Shown here in pieces: positions 15,192-24,400 of a stretch of DNA of 33,883 nt. Source of the DNA: Balneolales bacterium. GTDB lineage: Bacteria > Bacteroidota > Rhodothermia > Balneolales > Natronogracilivirgulaceae. A model generated the notes under the pieces. That model had not been told where the DNA came from. It saw only the letters and a program-made list of their open reading frames with translations, and made no database searches. Location of the stretch: contig SLOL01000036.1 of assembly GCA_007132495.1 (NCBI GenBank), positions 1 to 33,883 on the forward strand, read 5' to 3'. Positions within the stretch are counted from its first letter, which is position 1; each line of letters starts with the position of its first letter. The translations under genes were made by a program, and so were the position numbers.

Positions 15192-15818
15192 ATGCCAAGA
15201 ATTTTTTTTACACTGCTTATTATATTTTGTGTTACCATCGCTGTTGACGCCCGGACACCGGGCGGGGGCGATTCCCCCGATATTACATCCAATGCCGGGA
15301 TTGTTGCCCACGAAACTTCGTCCATCATACTGGCGTTGCTGGATACCGATGGTGAGTTGCGTCTGCCCGGCGGTGAGATCATCCGGCAGCCGGTAAGTCT
15401 CCGGATGGATGCCCCGGCCGGGGTTCGGGAGCAGGTTACTTCCCGCCTGATGTCGGAAGGCATACGATTGGCCGCCGAGTCATCCCGCTATCACATATTG
15501 CAGGTGGAATGGGAGCCGGAAAACCGTCTTGTCCGGGAGCGGGGAGGAGCGTCCAAAAGGATTATGCAATCCGTAGTTATATTTTCCTGGTATGATGAAG
15601 ATCGGGAGATACAAAAAACATGGACATCATCGTTCAACCGGGAAGATGAAATTCCCTCGGACCGGGTTTCAGAAATCGAGTCGAGCTGGGATCCCGCTTT
15701 GTTTCAGGAGAGGGAGGAGTCCCGCCGGTTTTCTTTTATACGCCGTCTTGCCGAACCTGCGGTGATAACCGGGGCAGTGGCGGTTACCGTTTATCTCCTC
15801 TATAATGTTCGTCGTTGA
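15192..15818 (+). CDS. Exported tail-anchored protein of unknown function
   Basis: I do not recognise this gene. The 208-residue protein starts with a signal-like hydrophobic segment (MPRIFFTLLIIFCVTIAVDA). The middle (about 40-175) is predicted soluble, probably mixed alpha/beta and periplasmic: ETSSIILALLDTDGEL, a VTSRLMSEGIRLAAESS helix and VVIFSWYDEDREI strands. It ends with a second hydrophobic stretch (about 188-205, AVITGAVAVTVYLLY) and a short basic tail, NVRR. It therefore looks anchored by its C-terminus. Its stop overlaps the next start (TGATG), so it is translationally coupled to the Ig-like lipoprotein. The pairing suggests a shared envelope role. It is first in a six-gene run that includes mltG. 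Confidence 0.7.
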   Translation: MPRIFFTLLIIFCVTIAVDARTPGGGDSPDITSNAGIVAHETSSIILALLDTDGELRLPGGEIIRQPVSLRMDAPAGVREQVTSRLMSEGIRLAAESSRYHILQVEWEPENRLVRERGGASKRIMQSVVIFSWYDEDREIQKTWTSSFNREDEIPSDRVSEIESSWDPALFQEREESRRFSFIRRLAEPAVITGAVAVTVYLLYNVRR

Positions 15819-17452
15819 TGCAGGAAATAAAAAAACTTATCACGATCTTTTTGCCGGCCATTGCATGCGCATTGCTGGTGCTTCAGTGTGCGACACCCAC
15901 ACAACCGTCCGGCGGTCCGCGTGACACGACACCGCCCGAAGTGGAAGAGACCGAGCCGGCACCGGAAACCACCCTGTTTGAGGGCGACCGGGTCCGCTTC
16001 AAGTTTTCGAAATATATGGACCGTGACAGTTTTATGGACGCTTTTCAGATGGAACCCGATCTGAATCTTGATTTTGAGATCAGCTGGAGCCGGCGAACCG
16101 CAACCGTCCGTTTTGACGAACCGCTTCCCGACACTACAACGGTTATATTTACCCTTGGTGCGGATCTAAGAGATACCCGCAATAATAATTTGGCCGCCCC
16201 GTATCAACTGGCACTGTCGACCGGTCCGGATATTGACCAGGGGCGCATAACCGCAACCGTCAGAGACGCTGAGACCGGCGAAGGCTTGATGGGAGAGCGG
16301 GTTGTACTCTACAGGTATCCATACGACCTGAGCACCGGTGCGGATTATGTGGGAGAGGCCGATTCGGCCGGTGTGGTACGATTTAACTATTTGAGAGAGG
16401 GCTCGTACAAGGCTTTTTGGCTGGATGACCGCAACCGGAATCGAAGATGGGACCGTCCCAGAGAGGATGCACAACCCTTCCGGACCGACAGTCTGGTACT
16501 CGACCATGACGGGGAAGCGGATTCCGGAACCGTATTTGTCATAAGTGAAGACACCATTCCGCCGGTGCTTCATGCGGTCGGCATGCTTTCGGAGGTGCGG
16601 CTGCGGCTTCGTTTCAGCGAAGAGATCACCTTCGGCGACAATTCGGTGCTGGATATTTTTCATGATGACGGGACCTGGCTGACGGAGGCGGTTCCCCTGT
16701 ATGTGGATCCCGATAATTCCAATGTCCTGTTTGCCCAGGCCAGAGAGCCGCTGCCCGACGGGGAGGAGTACCGGATTGAGATGCAGGGAATAACCGACCC
16801 CGCCGAAAATGTTGCCGAAATGGATGTGGAGCTGTTTCCCGGTTCGGATGAGCCCGACACTACGTTTGCGCGCTATATCGGAAATGATACCCGGCACGGC
16901 ATTGTACCGGACGAGCCGATCGTCATTCGGTACGCCAAACTGCTGGATAATGAACCCGATGTACTGGATTCTCTGATCGTCATCGAAACGCAAACCACAC
17001 ATGCGCCCTGGCCCCACGCCGAAGTGTCCGATAATCTGCTCTTCATATATCCGGATGGCGAATGGCGGCAGAGTGAGGACTATGAGATCCGGGTCTGGGA
17101 CGATGAAGAGCTGGAGCACAGGACCATTCGGCCGGTGATACATTATGAGAATGAGCTCGGAGAACTGCATATTACGGTCGAGGAACCCGAAACAGATACC
17201 ACCCGGCACCAACTGGAGCTTGTCAATGAACAGGGAGAGCTTGTGCGAAGTGAAAGCTTCCTTGATGAGATTGAGCTGTCGGGTATACCGGCAGGCGACT
17301 ATGTCCTCAGGGTATTTGAATTACGGGAAGGGACACGTTCCTGGGACCGCGGGAGTGTGGATCCGTTTCGTGCGCCGGCACGCTATTTTGTACAGGAAGA
17401 GGTGCCGGTACAGCCGGGTATGACCGGTCAGCTTTATGTGGAATGGGAGTAA
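15818..17452 (+). CDS. Ig-like domain lipoprotein
   Basis: The 544-residue protein has a lipoprotein signal with lipidated Cys24, followed by the phylum-typical mature start CATPTQPSGGPRDTTPPEVE. An Ig-like (Big_5/SbsA-type) domain covers roughly 35-125, with the FKFSKYMDRDSF stretch. A transthyretin-like or CnaB-like region follows (about 148-215, GRITATVRDAETGEGL to YKAFWLDDRNRN), then a second Big_5-like domain (about 248-345) and a C-terminal beta region. Proteins of this design are common in Bacteroidota, but their function is unknown. The ATG at 15818 overlaps the preceding stop; the TTG one codon upstream is a less likely start. It belongs to the operon that contains mltG. Confidence 0.85.
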   Translation: MQEIKKLITIFLPAIACALLVLQCATPTQPSGGPRDTTPPEVEETEPAPETTLFEGDRVRFKFSKYMDRDSFMDAFQMEPDLNLDFEISWSRRTATVRFDEPLPDTTTVIFTLGADLRDTRNNNLAAPYQLALSTGPDIDQGRITATVRDAETGEGLMGERVVLYRYPYDLSTGADYVGEADSAGVVRFNYLREGSYKAFWLDDRNRNRRWDRPREDAQPFRTDSLVLDHDGEADSGTVFVISEDTIPPVLHAVGMLSEVRLRLRFSEEITFGDNSVLDIFHDDGTWLTEAVPLYVDPDNSNVLFAQAREPLPDGEEYRIEMQGITDPAENVAEMDVELFPGSDEPDTTFARYIGNDTRHGIVPDEPIVIRYAKLLDNEPDVLDSLIVIETQTTHAPWPHAEVSDNLLFIYPDGEWRQSEDYEIRVWDDEELEHRTIRPVIHYENELGELHITVEEPETDTTRHQLELVNEQGELVRSESFLDEIELSGIPAGDYVLRVFELREGTRSWDRGSVDPFRAPARYFVQEEVPVQPGMTGQLYVEWE

Positions 17453-17458
17453 TCCGTT

Positions 17459-18430
17459 ATGGTGATGGACAATTACGCCTCAATATACCGTCTGATTATG
17501 ATACCACTGATGGCCGGGGCGTCGTTCTTGCCGCCGGATATCAACGCTTGGAGTCCGGGAACGGAGCAGCAAACAGAGGTGGGCGCTGTTGGGATTGCCG
17601 CTGTGGAGACTACCGCTGCCGAGACTGCCACTGCCGAGACTGCTGCTGTGGAGGCAAGTGACACGGTAAAGGTAACAGGTACACCGCTGCTGGACCACCT
17701 GGATGGCGCACGCGCCATGGCTGTCAGGGGAGGAGCAATGGTGACGATCGCCGAAGCCGGTGAAGTCTCGATGTATCGGCTGCTTGTTGATACGCCGGAA
17801 CCGGAAGCCGTAGAGCAGAATCCGGGTCGTGAATGGAACCGGCCCGAATCGGTTGCCACTGTAATGGATACATATACCGTGGTCGCAACTGCAGAATCCG
17901 GTCAAGTGCATCTGCTTGACGAAGAATTGGAACAAGTACGAAGCTTGTCCGTGCCTTCCTGGGTAACGGGAAGCGATTTGTTTCAACCGGTGGATGCTAC
18001 AGCCAATGACATCGGTGAGATTTTTGTTTTGGATCGTCATGCACAACGGATTTATCACTTCAATGCCAACGGAAGCTATCTGGTGCATGTGGATCTGAGT
18101 GCACTGCAGGGTCCATCGGCAATTAGCTATGCCGCGGAGTCGCTTTTTGTGGCGGATCGTGAGCAGGGGCGCGTCTTTGTGCTGACCGTGAGCGGGCATG
18201 AGCTCGCTTCCATAGGCACCTTCCCGAACCTGTACCGTGTGAGAGTTTATGATGAATTGATCTGGATTCTTTCCGGAAGTGTGGTCCATCTGTTTGATAT
18301 GTACGGTGAGCATACCGGTAACTGGCAAATGGAGGCTGCTGATGAACCATTACAGGATATTGCCGTTATTGACGGACAGGTATTTCTATTGACCTCCTCT
18401 TCTTTGTATTATCTTGGATCACTACCATAG
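17459..18430 (+). CDS. Beta-propeller-like exported protein
   Basis: The 323-residue protein has an N-terminal hydrophobic segment (about residues 8-25) that is probably a signal peptide or anchor. A low-complexity Ala-Glu-Thr linker (about 49-66) follows, then a region with recurring strand patterns resembling an NHL/6-bladed propeller (for example IGEIFVLDRHAQRIYHFN and ESLFVADREQGRVFVL). Such propellers bind proteins or carbohydrates; nothing here shows an enzymatic role. The gene starts 6 bp after the Ig-like lipoprotein stop and 20 bp before the next gene, so it is operonic. The propeller call rests on pattern, not on a named family. Confidence 0.6.
   Translation: MVMDNYASIYRLIMIPLMAGASFLPPDINAWSPGTEQQTEVGAVGIAAVETTAAETATAETAAVEASDTVKVTGTPLLDHLDGARAMAVRGGAMVTIAEAGEVSMYRLLVDTPEPEAVEQNPGREWNRPESVATVMDTYTVVATAESGQVHLLDEELEQVRSLSVPSWVTGSDLFQPVDATANDIGEIFVLDRHAQRIYHFNANGSYLVHVDLSALQGPSAISYAAESLFVADREQGRVFVLTVSGHELASIGTFPNLYRVRVYDELIWILSGSVVHLFDMYGEHTGNWQMEAADEPLQDIAVIDGQVFLLTSSSLYYLGSLP
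17606..17650 (+). repeat. 15-bp coding repeat, three copies
   Basis: Three adjacent 15-mers start at 17606, 17621 and 17636, each beginning GAGACT followed by a GCC/GCT-rich stretch. They encode the Ala-Glu-Thr linker of the propeller-like protein. The unit is a multiple of three, so copy-number change would lengthen the linker without a frameshift. Confidence 0.7.
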
Positions 18431-18450
18431 ATACCCTTATTCCGAAAACC

Positions 18451-18918
18451 ATGGCCGCTCATATACAGTTTATCATGCACAGCAATTCCGGCAAGCGCCG
18501 GCTTTTTCATGCTATTCTGGCACTATTAACCGGGGTTCTGGTGCTCTTGTGGCCCGATTCCCTGTACTATATTGTGGGAAGTTACCTTATTGCAACCGGA
18601 CTTCTTTTTCTGATTTTCCGGGCCCCTTCTCTGATGGTGGCCGCTTCGGTGGTGGCCGGTATGTTCATTTTCGCCTTTCCCGCGTTCATACCCTACTTCT
18701 TTGCTTTTTTCCTGCTGGTCATCGGCATCGCCACGCTTTTGGGTGCAGGCCTGACCGCTTTTGCTGTCTTTCCGGTCCTGGCGGCGGTCTTGTTGATCCT
18801 TTTTCCTGATATTATATCGATTATTGTAGCCGTTTTCCTATTACTGTATGGCCTGACTTCGATTGCTGCCATGATTCGATCCGGTAACAAAGACGATGAG
18901 ATTGTGGAAGTTTATTAG
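18451..18918 (+). CDS. HdeD/DUF308-like small membrane protein
   Basis: The 155-residue protein is almost entirely hydrophobic, with five or six transmembrane segments and short loops. The repeated arrangement of paired helices with a WPDSL and later a FPDII turn recalls the DUF308/HdeD family of inner-membrane proteins, where hydrophobic hairpins are separated by Pro-Asp turns. HdeD is linked to acid resistance in enterobacteria, but nothing here shows that role. The C-terminus (GNKDDEIVEVY) is charged. It sits 20 bp after the propeller-like gene and 27 bp before mltG. An in-frame ATG eight codons in is an alternative start. Confidence 0.6.
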   Translation: MAAHIQFIMHSNSGKRRLFHAILALLTGVLVLLWPDSLYYIVGSYLIATGLLFLIFRAPSLMVAASVVAGMFIFAFPAFIPYFFAFFLLVIGIATLLGAGLTAFAVFPVLAAVLLILFPDIISIIVAVFLLLYGLTSIAAMIRSGNKDDEIVEVY

Positions 18919-18945
18919 TAAATCATTTGAAGGATTTTTTGTGTT

Positions 18946-20046
18946 ATGAGTTTCTTTTTTTTAAAACACCTCGCAATGAGAGAATGGGCTGCGGGAGCGA
19001 TTGTGCTTATACTTTCATTTTTGCTCGTATTCGCTTCCAGATCGCTGCGATTGAACGATCCGGCAGCTTTGTACGCACCGGTGGAGACGGAGCTGCTGGT
19101 ACACGAAACGCTGGATATTGAGGGTGTGGTGGAGCTGCTGGATGAAAACGGTATGGAGTTCGACCACGAAGAAATTCGCTGGGCATCCGGCATTATGGGC
19201 TGGCGCAGTTTCAGTCAGGGCCGTTATACGTTTGAGGGAACGGTAAGCTACTCCGACTTTTTCTCAAAGCTGGCACTGGGTTTGCAGGATCCGATGACGC
19301 TGCGTGTTCCTGCCGGAGCCTCAAAAGAGGCATTGAAAGTGTGGCTGGCTCGACAAATGAAGTTTGAACTTGATGAACTGAAAGAGGTTATGGCCGACAC
19401 CACATTTCTGTCGCGTCACGATCTGGAAGCTCATCAACTGTACGGCCGTCTTATTGCGGACTCCTACGAAGTGTACTGGACAACCGGCCCCGAGCGGCTG
19501 CTTGACCGCCTTTTATCAGAGTTTGACGCGAGGGTTGCACAACCGTATGCCGACCGTATGGAAGAGCTGGGCCGGGATGTTGATGAAATCACTACCCTGG
19601 CATCGATTATTGAATGGGAGGCACGGTATGACGATGAGAAGCCGGCAATAAGCGGGCTTTATTGGAACCGCTTGAATCAACGATGGCGTTTGCAGGCCGA
19701 TCCCACCGTCAATTATGCCAAAGGAGAACGGAGCCGGCTTGTATATGCCGACTATCGAATAGATCACCCCTATAATACGTACCGCATTTATGGTCTGCCA
19801 CCCGGCCCTATCACCAATCCATCTTTTTCATCTATTGAAGCAGCACTGTTCCCCGAGGATCACGACTATATGTTTATGGTGGCCACTCCCGAGGGAACCC
19901 ATGCCTTTTCCCGGACTTATGCAGAACACCGACGCAAAAGCCGGGAGTGGACCGATTGGCTCCGCGAAGAGCGCAGAAAAAGGGCGGAGATGGAACGGGA
20001 AGAAGCTATGAGGGAGGCGGAACGTGATGACTCCGGTGACAGTTAA
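18946..20046 (+). CDS. mltG: Endolytic transglycosylase MltG
   Basis: MltG is an inner-membrane lytic transglycosylase that cuts nascent glycan strands and sets their length. One transmembrane segment (about 17-35) is followed by the YceG domain. The catalytic Glu is E223 in LASIIEWEARYDDEKPAI, and the product-side motifs QADPTVNYAKG, YNTYRIYGLPPGPI and FSSIEAALFPEDHDYMFM are all present. The 366 residues include a charged, probably helical C-terminal tail rich in Glu and Arg. The ATG at 18946 gives the expected short cytoplasmic end. Being placed inside a run of exported and lipidated proteins supports a cell-wall or envelope role for the whole cluster. Confidence 0.94.
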   Translation: MSFFFLKHLAMREWAAGAIVLILSFLLVFASRSLRLNDPAALYAPVETELLVHETLDIEGVVELLDENGMEFDHEEIRWASGIMGWRSFSQGRYTFEGTVSYSDFFSKLALGLQDPMTLRVPAGASKEALKVWLARQMKFELDELKEVMADTTFLSRHDLEAHQLYGRLIADSYEVYWTTGPERLLDRLLSEFDARVAQPYADRMEELGRDVDEITTLASIIEWEARYDDEKPAISGLYWNRLNQRWRLQADPTVNYAKGERSRLVYADYRIDHPYNTYRIYGLPPGPITNPSFSSIEAALFPEDHDYMFMVATPEGTHAFSRTYAEHRRKSREWTDWLREERRKRAEMEREEAMREAERDDSGDS

Positions 20047-20073
20047 CCTGCAGAACGGAAAGCGTGCAAATAC

Positions 20074-20655
20074 ATGGATGCTGTAACGTTGGAATTTTAT
20101 TGGTTCGGTTGGGTGGTTCTGCCTTTTCTGATTTTTCTGGCGAGGGTTTGCGATGTGACATTGGGTACACTTCGTATCATTTTTGTATCAAGAGGATTGA
20201 AGTTTCTTGCTCCGCTGGTCGGTTTTTTTGAGTCCCTGATCTGGCTTCTTGCCATCGGACAGATTGTCCAGAGCCTGACCAATCCGGTTCTGTATATCGC
20301 CTATGCAGCAGGCTTTTCATGCGGCAATTATGCGGGAATATATCTGGAAGAAAAGATTGCGATGGGGTTGCTTTGTGTGCGAACCATCACCAATGAGGAT
20401 GCTACGGAGCTAATTGAATACTTGAAGGCTCAAGAGTTCGGTGTGACATCGGTTTCTGCGAGCGGGATCAGCGGCCAGGTCCGGTTGATATTAAGCATCA
20501 TCAAGCGAAAAGATCTGAAAAAACTGCTGAGTATCATCAAGGATAAAGCACCCAGGGCCTTTATATCCGTGGAGGATGTCCGTACGGCCAGTGAAGGGTT
20601 TTTCCCGCAGAAAAGTCCCGGCATCTTTTCCAGATGGCCCGTAATGAGGAAATAA
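20074..20655 (+). CDS. UPF0316 (DUF2179/DUF5698) membrane protein
   Basis: Three N-terminal transmembrane segments (about 10-95), including the ARVCDVTLGTLRIIFVSRG and GFFESLIWLLAIGQIVQ stretches typical of UPF0316, are followed by a soluble DUF2179 domain (about 115-180) ending in the PRAFISVEDVRTASEGFF motif. Function in this family is not established; DUF2179 is a small cytoplasmic sensor-like domain. The 193-residue length is normal. It is last in the operon, 27 bp after mltG, and converges with the LpoA-like gene. The ATG at 20074 is well placed. Confidence 0.85.
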   Translation: MDAVTLEFYWFGWVVLPFLIFLARVCDVTLGTLRIIFVSRGLKFLAPLVGFFESLIWLLAIGQIVQSLTNPVLYIAYAAGFSCGNYAGIYLEEKIAMGLLCVRTITNEDATELIEYLKAQEFGVTSVSASGISGQVRLILSIIKRKDLKKLLSIIKDKAPRAFISVEDVRTASEGFFPQKSPGIFSRWPVMRK

Positions 20656-20679
20656 TGCCCGGTTGAACCGATCAACCGG
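20656..20679. terminator. Strong hairpin between convergent genes
   Basis: CCGGTTGA (20659-20666) pairs perfectly with TCAACCGG (20672-20679) around a 5-base loop, immediately after the UPF0316 stop. No T-tract follows on either strand, so a classical intrinsic terminator is not shown. TGCCCGGTT at 20656-20664 is also the reverse complement of AACCGGGCA at 20769-20777, so a longer alternative pairing across the gap is possible. Confidence 0.4.
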
Positions 20680-20781
20680 AGAGGGCAAAATGACCGGTAT
20701 AAGACGACGAATGGGGCCGGGTTATTAAATTTTCATCCGATGCCGTCCGGCAACCGCATGGACTATCGAACCGGGCAGTAA

Positions 20782-22695
20782 TCAGGGATCGTCATTATTC
20801 CCATTATCTGAATCTTCATCAAAATCGCCGAATTTCACCCGAACCGTCTCATCCCGGTCAACCCTGAAAATGTGCAGGTGTTGGTTTATATGGGAATTCC
20901 GGAAGTCGATGTTGGTAATCACTCCTTCATACAGAGGGCGGTTACGCAGCTCTTGTTTAAGTCGGGCAGGGTTTTGGAGCCGTGCAATAGACTGAAACAC
21001 AAAGGTTCCTACGTCATAACCCAGATGACCGAAATTATCGGGATTCGATCCTGAAAGTGAGCGGTAATTGCTTTGAAAGTTATAGGTCTGCCGCCGGTCA
21101 TCGTCTCTGTGGAAGAAGTTGCTGTAATAGATATCGAAGTAGCTTCTTGCAGCGTTGCTCAACTGCACATGTGCCATCTCTTCGTTGCCAAGTATGGTGA
21201 CCCTGCTCCGGGTGGCTTGCAGATCGTTGAGTATAAGCTCAATGAGTTGTTCCGCTCCGGCTCCGGTTACGGAGATATAAAGGCCTTTGACCGGTTGCAG
21301 TTCAAAATGTTCCTCCTCCGGATCATCAAGGAGATCTTCGATGAAACTCTCGATGAAGCGTTCATCACCGGCAAAGTAGGGCGTGATGTGATCGACCTCA
21401 AATGCGCGGGCTTCAAAATCTTCGCTGAAATAGTACAGTACAGTGGCTCCGAGCCGTTCGGCCTCGTTACGGAATTCCCGGCCTTCGCGCGATACAGGCT
21501 GGTTGCGCTGCGTAATAACGGCAAGGGTGTCCAGACCCAGTTCGTTTACCGCAAATGCCGCCATGGCACGGCCCCGGGTCTCAAAGGTCGGATTGATCTG
21601 ATATAGATAGGGATTGCTGATATTCAGGGTATCGGCATTGGCCAACGGCGGTATCACCGGGATCTGGTAATATTCGGCCAGCCTGCCGATGCGATAGGCG
21701 GCATCCGAAAACAGGGGACCGATGACGGCATCGGCATGATGTGTCCAGGCCAGTTTGGTCAGCGCAGCCTCCTGGGTGAGAGAAGTATCCGAGGTTTCAA
21801 TATGGTGCAGCCGGATGTGCCGGTCTTCATGCTCCCGGTTGAACTCTTCGGCCGCCAGAAGATAACCATTGTACAGGGAGCGTGATATCCGCCACTCACC
21901 GGAACCGGGTTCAGTGACCGGAAGAAGGACACCAATATTGTGCACCATTCCGTTCGGGGGAGGGCCGAACGAATGTGACGGGGAGAGCTCCCGGGGCAGG
22001 CGTTGAATTCGGCGGTTCAGGGCAGCGAGAATGTTGGTATCTACTGTCGATTCGTATAACGGATACAGTGTGTTGTAGAGTTCATTCGCCTCTGAGCGTA
22101 CCATGTGATCAAGTCCGTAACGGAAAAGGTCGAGTTGTACCGGTACCGACACACTTTGCGACAGGGCTTGCCTGCGTTGTTCGGTCGTCAGGTATCCCAG
22201 GATCCGGTCATATACCTCATCGGCATCACGGTTCAGGTTTTGATAGGCGGGACGTGATTTGAGGTCGTGGAGCATGTCGAGACTGATACCGAATTGCCGG
22301 GTCTGGATATGGGCGAGAGCCAGTGTATACCGTGATTCATCGAACAAGCGGGGATCGTCGTCCCGGGTAAGCTGGTGCAAGTGCTGTTTGGCAAGGGGAT
22401 AATTGCCAAGTGCGAAATAGCTTTTACCGGAAAACAGACGGGCTTCCGGAGTAGGTATTCCGTCGAACAGTACGGCAGCCGAATCGTATTCAGCTTCGCC
22501 ATAGTGTTCCATCGCCGCCCGGAATCGTTCTTCTTCATCACTGTCCCGGTCAGAGTCGTCCTGGACGGTCGCCACGTCTGCCGGCATCCCGTTGAAATCT
22601 GTGAAATGGGCGGAGGTGTATGAATAGCTTGTCGCTACTGTTAAAAAAAACAGCGGGAGGACAACAACCGGAATAAACAAGATACGAATGTTCAT
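20782..22695 (-). CDS. TPR plus periplasmic-binding-fold protein (LpoA/LppC-like)
   Basis: The 637-residue exported protein has a signal peptide (MNIRILFIPVVVLPLFFLT, no lipobox Cys), a helical TPR-like region (about 45-215, with FRAAMEHYGEAEYDSAAVLF and EARLFSGKSYFALGNYPLA units) and then a type I periplasmic-binding fold (about 250-620: IGVLLPVTEPGSGEW, ADAVIGPLFSDAAYRI, IPVIPPLANADTL). This is the architecture of LpoA, the activator of penicillin-binding protein 1A, and also of ABC-type amino-acid binding proteins. The lack of lipidation differs from LpoA. The ATG at 22693-22695 is chosen; a TTG nine codons upstream would extend the signal without need. It follows guaA on the same strand after 54 bp. 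Confidence 0.8.
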   Translation of the reverse strand: MNIRILFIPVVVLPLFFLTVATSYSYTSAHFTDFNGMPADVATVQDDSDRDSDEEERFRAAMEHYGEAEYDSAAVLFDGIPTPEARLFSGKSYFALGNYPLAKQHLHQLTRDDDPRLFDESRYTLALAHIQTRQFGISLDMLHDLKSRPAYQNLNRDADEVYDRILGYLTTEQRRQALSQSVSVPVQLDLFRYGLDHMVRSEANELYNTLYPLYESTVDTNILAALNRRIQRLPRELSPSHSFGPPPNGMVHNIGVLLPVTEPGSGEWRISRSLYNGYLLAAEEFNREHEDRHIRLHHIETSDTSLTQEAALTKLAWTHHADAVIGPLFSDAAYRIGRLAEYYQIPVIPPLANADTLNISNPYLYQINPTFETRGRAMAAFAVNELGLDTLAVITQRNQPVSREGREFRNEAERLGATVLYYFSEDFEARAFEVDHITPYFAGDERFIESFIEDLLDDPEEEHFELQPVKGLYISVTGAGAEQLIELILNDLQATRSRVTILGNEEMAHVQLSNAARSYFDIYYSNFFHRDDDRRQTYNFQSNYRSLSGSNPDNFGHLGYDVGTFVFQSIARLQNPARLKQELRNRPLYEGVITNIDFRNSHINQHLHIFRVDRDETVRVKFGDFDEDSDNGNNDDP

Positions 22696-22749
22696 GGCAT
22701 AAAATAAGATTCGCAGTGACAATATTAGATAAACGGATTAACCCTTGCG

Positions 22750-24300
22750 CTATTCCCATTCAATGGTAGCCGGCGGTTTGGAGCTGATGTCGTACACGAC
22801 ACGGTTTATTCCCTTGACTTCGTTGATGATCCGGTTGGAAACCCTGCCGAGAAATTCATAGGGAAGGTGGGCCCAGTCGGCCGTCATGCCGTCGATGCTG
22901 GTTACGGCACGCAAACCGACGACAAATTCATACGTGCGTTCATCTCCCATAACGCCGACACTTTGTACCGGAAGCAATACGACGAAAGCCTGCCAGACCG
23001 TGTCATAGAGATTGTGTTTGCGCAGCTCCTCAATATAGATGGCATCGGCTTCCTGTAGCAGGGCGACCTTTTCGCGGGTGACATCGGAAAGGATACGGAT
23101 AGAGAGCCCCGGTCCGGGAAACGGATGACGGTTCAGAAAATCCCTGGGAATCTCCAGGGAAGCGCCCACTTTGCGCACTTCATCCTTGAACAGTTCGCGA
23201 AGGGGTTCAATAAGCTTCAGATTCATCTTTTCCGGAAGGCCACCCACATTGTGATGGGATTTGATGGTGACCGAAGGGCCCTTGAAGGAGACACTTTCGA
23301 TTACATCGGGATAGAGGGTTCCCTGGGCAAGATGTGTGAATCCGTTTTCTTCCGAAATGGCATTGTCGAAAACTTCAATGAAGGTGTTTCCGATTATTTT
23401 TCGCTTTTCTTCCGGGTCGGAGACCCCTTCCAGACGGTCCAGGAACAGGTCGGAAGCATCAACGGCCTTGACCGGAAGCTTCAGTTTTTCCGTATAGAGT
23501 CGCTGGACATCTTCAAACTCGTGCTTCCGGAGCACACCGTTATTCACGAAAACACAAAGCAGCCGGTCGCCGATAGCCCGATGGAGCAGTGTGGCGGCAA
23601 CGGTGGAATCCACACCACCGGAAAGTCCGCAGATGACCCTGCCTTCGCCCGCGTTGGTTTGGATTTGTTCAATAGTGCTTTCGATAAACGAGTCGGGGGT
23701 CCAGATTCCGTGCAGATTGCAAATGTTCCGCACAAAATTGTGCAGAATTTCACGGCCGAATTCGGTATGGACCACTTCCGGATGGAACTGGACACCATAA
23801 ACCGGCCGGGTCACATCTTTGACGGCAGCCACCGGTGCATTTTCGGTACGGGCGATGATGTCAAAATTCTCCGGCAACTGGATGATCTGATCACCGTGGC
23901 TCATCCATACGGTACTCTCTTCCGGTATTCCGGCAAAAAGATCATTGCGTTTTATGACAGAAATCCGGGCCCTCCCGAACTCCCGCTTTTCGGCATAGGC
24001 TACGGATCCCGGTTTGTGCATGTGGGTCATGAGCTGCAAACCGTAACAAATGCCGAGAATGGGTACGTTCAGGTCAAATATTCCTTTGTTAAGCTTCGGT
24101 GCATTACCGTCGTTGACGCTCATAGGGCCGCCCGAAAGGATTACTCCCCCCGGGGGTCGCTCCCTGAATTTTGAAATATCGACGTTATAGGGATGGATTT
24201 CGCAGTAGACCTGGCTTTCACGAACCCTGCGTGCAATCAATTGATTGTACTGAGATCCGTAATCCAGGATGAGGATCCATTCTTTTTCCGGTGTGATCAT
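22750..24300 (-). CDS. guaA: GMP synthase (glutamine-hydrolysing)
   Basis: GuaA aminates XMP to GMP in purine synthesis. The glutaminase domain carries the triad Cys85 (GICYGLQL), His173 and Glu175 (GVQFHPEV). The ATP pyrophosphatase P-loop is SGGVDST (227-233), and the C-terminal dimerisation domain ends in [11 protein letters not shown], the canonical GuaA ending. Length 516 is normal. The ATG at 24300 is standard. About 100 bp separate it from gcvH upstream; I see no riboswitch in that gap. It may be a member of the efp-acc-gcvH run or have its own promoter. Confidence 0.97.
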   Translation of the reverse strand: MITPEKEWILILDYGSQYNQLIARRVRESQVYCEIHPYNVDISKFRERPPGGVILSGGPMSVNDGNAPKLNKGIFDLNVPILGICYGLQLMTHMHKPGSVAYAEKREFGRARISVIKRNDLFAGIPEESTVWMSHGDQIIQLPENFDIIARTENAPVAAVKDVTRPVYGVQFHPEVVHTEFGREILHNFVRNICNLHGIWTPDSFIESTIEQIQTNAGEGRVICGLSGGVDSTVAATLLHRAIGDRLLCVFVNNGVLRKHEFEDVQRLYTEKLKLPVKAVDASDLFLDRLEGVSDPEEKRKIIGNTFIEVFDNAISEENGFTHLAQGTLYPDVIESVSFKGPSVTIKSHHNVGGLPEKMNLKLIEPLRELFKDEVRKVGASLEIPRDFLNRHPFPGPGLSIRILSDVTREKVALLQEADAIYIEELRKHNLYDTVWQAFVVLLPVQSVGVMGDERTYEFVVGLRAVTSIDGMTADWAHLPYEFLGRVSNRIINEVKGINRVVYDISSKPPATIEWE

Positions 24301-24400
24301 CCAGTGGCCTGTTCAGATGATGGAGAGAAGGTTTCTGTTATTCCATACCCCGTCAACATCTTATACAGCAAACAATGTCCGGAGATGGACGGCGGTTGTA

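Noticed and set aside
16166-17212. 348-codon antisense open frame opposite the Ig-like lipoprotein
   Set aside because: Same reasoning: the sense gene has a lipoprotein signal and Ig-like domains.
17443-17661. Cys-rich reading frame at the propeller gene start
   Set aside because: It is a frame-shifted reading of the 15-bp GAGACT repeats; the propeller-like frame covers the region.
23125-24174. 349-codon antisense open frame opposite guaA
   Set aside because: guaA is unambiguous on the other strand; the antisense product shows no family features.
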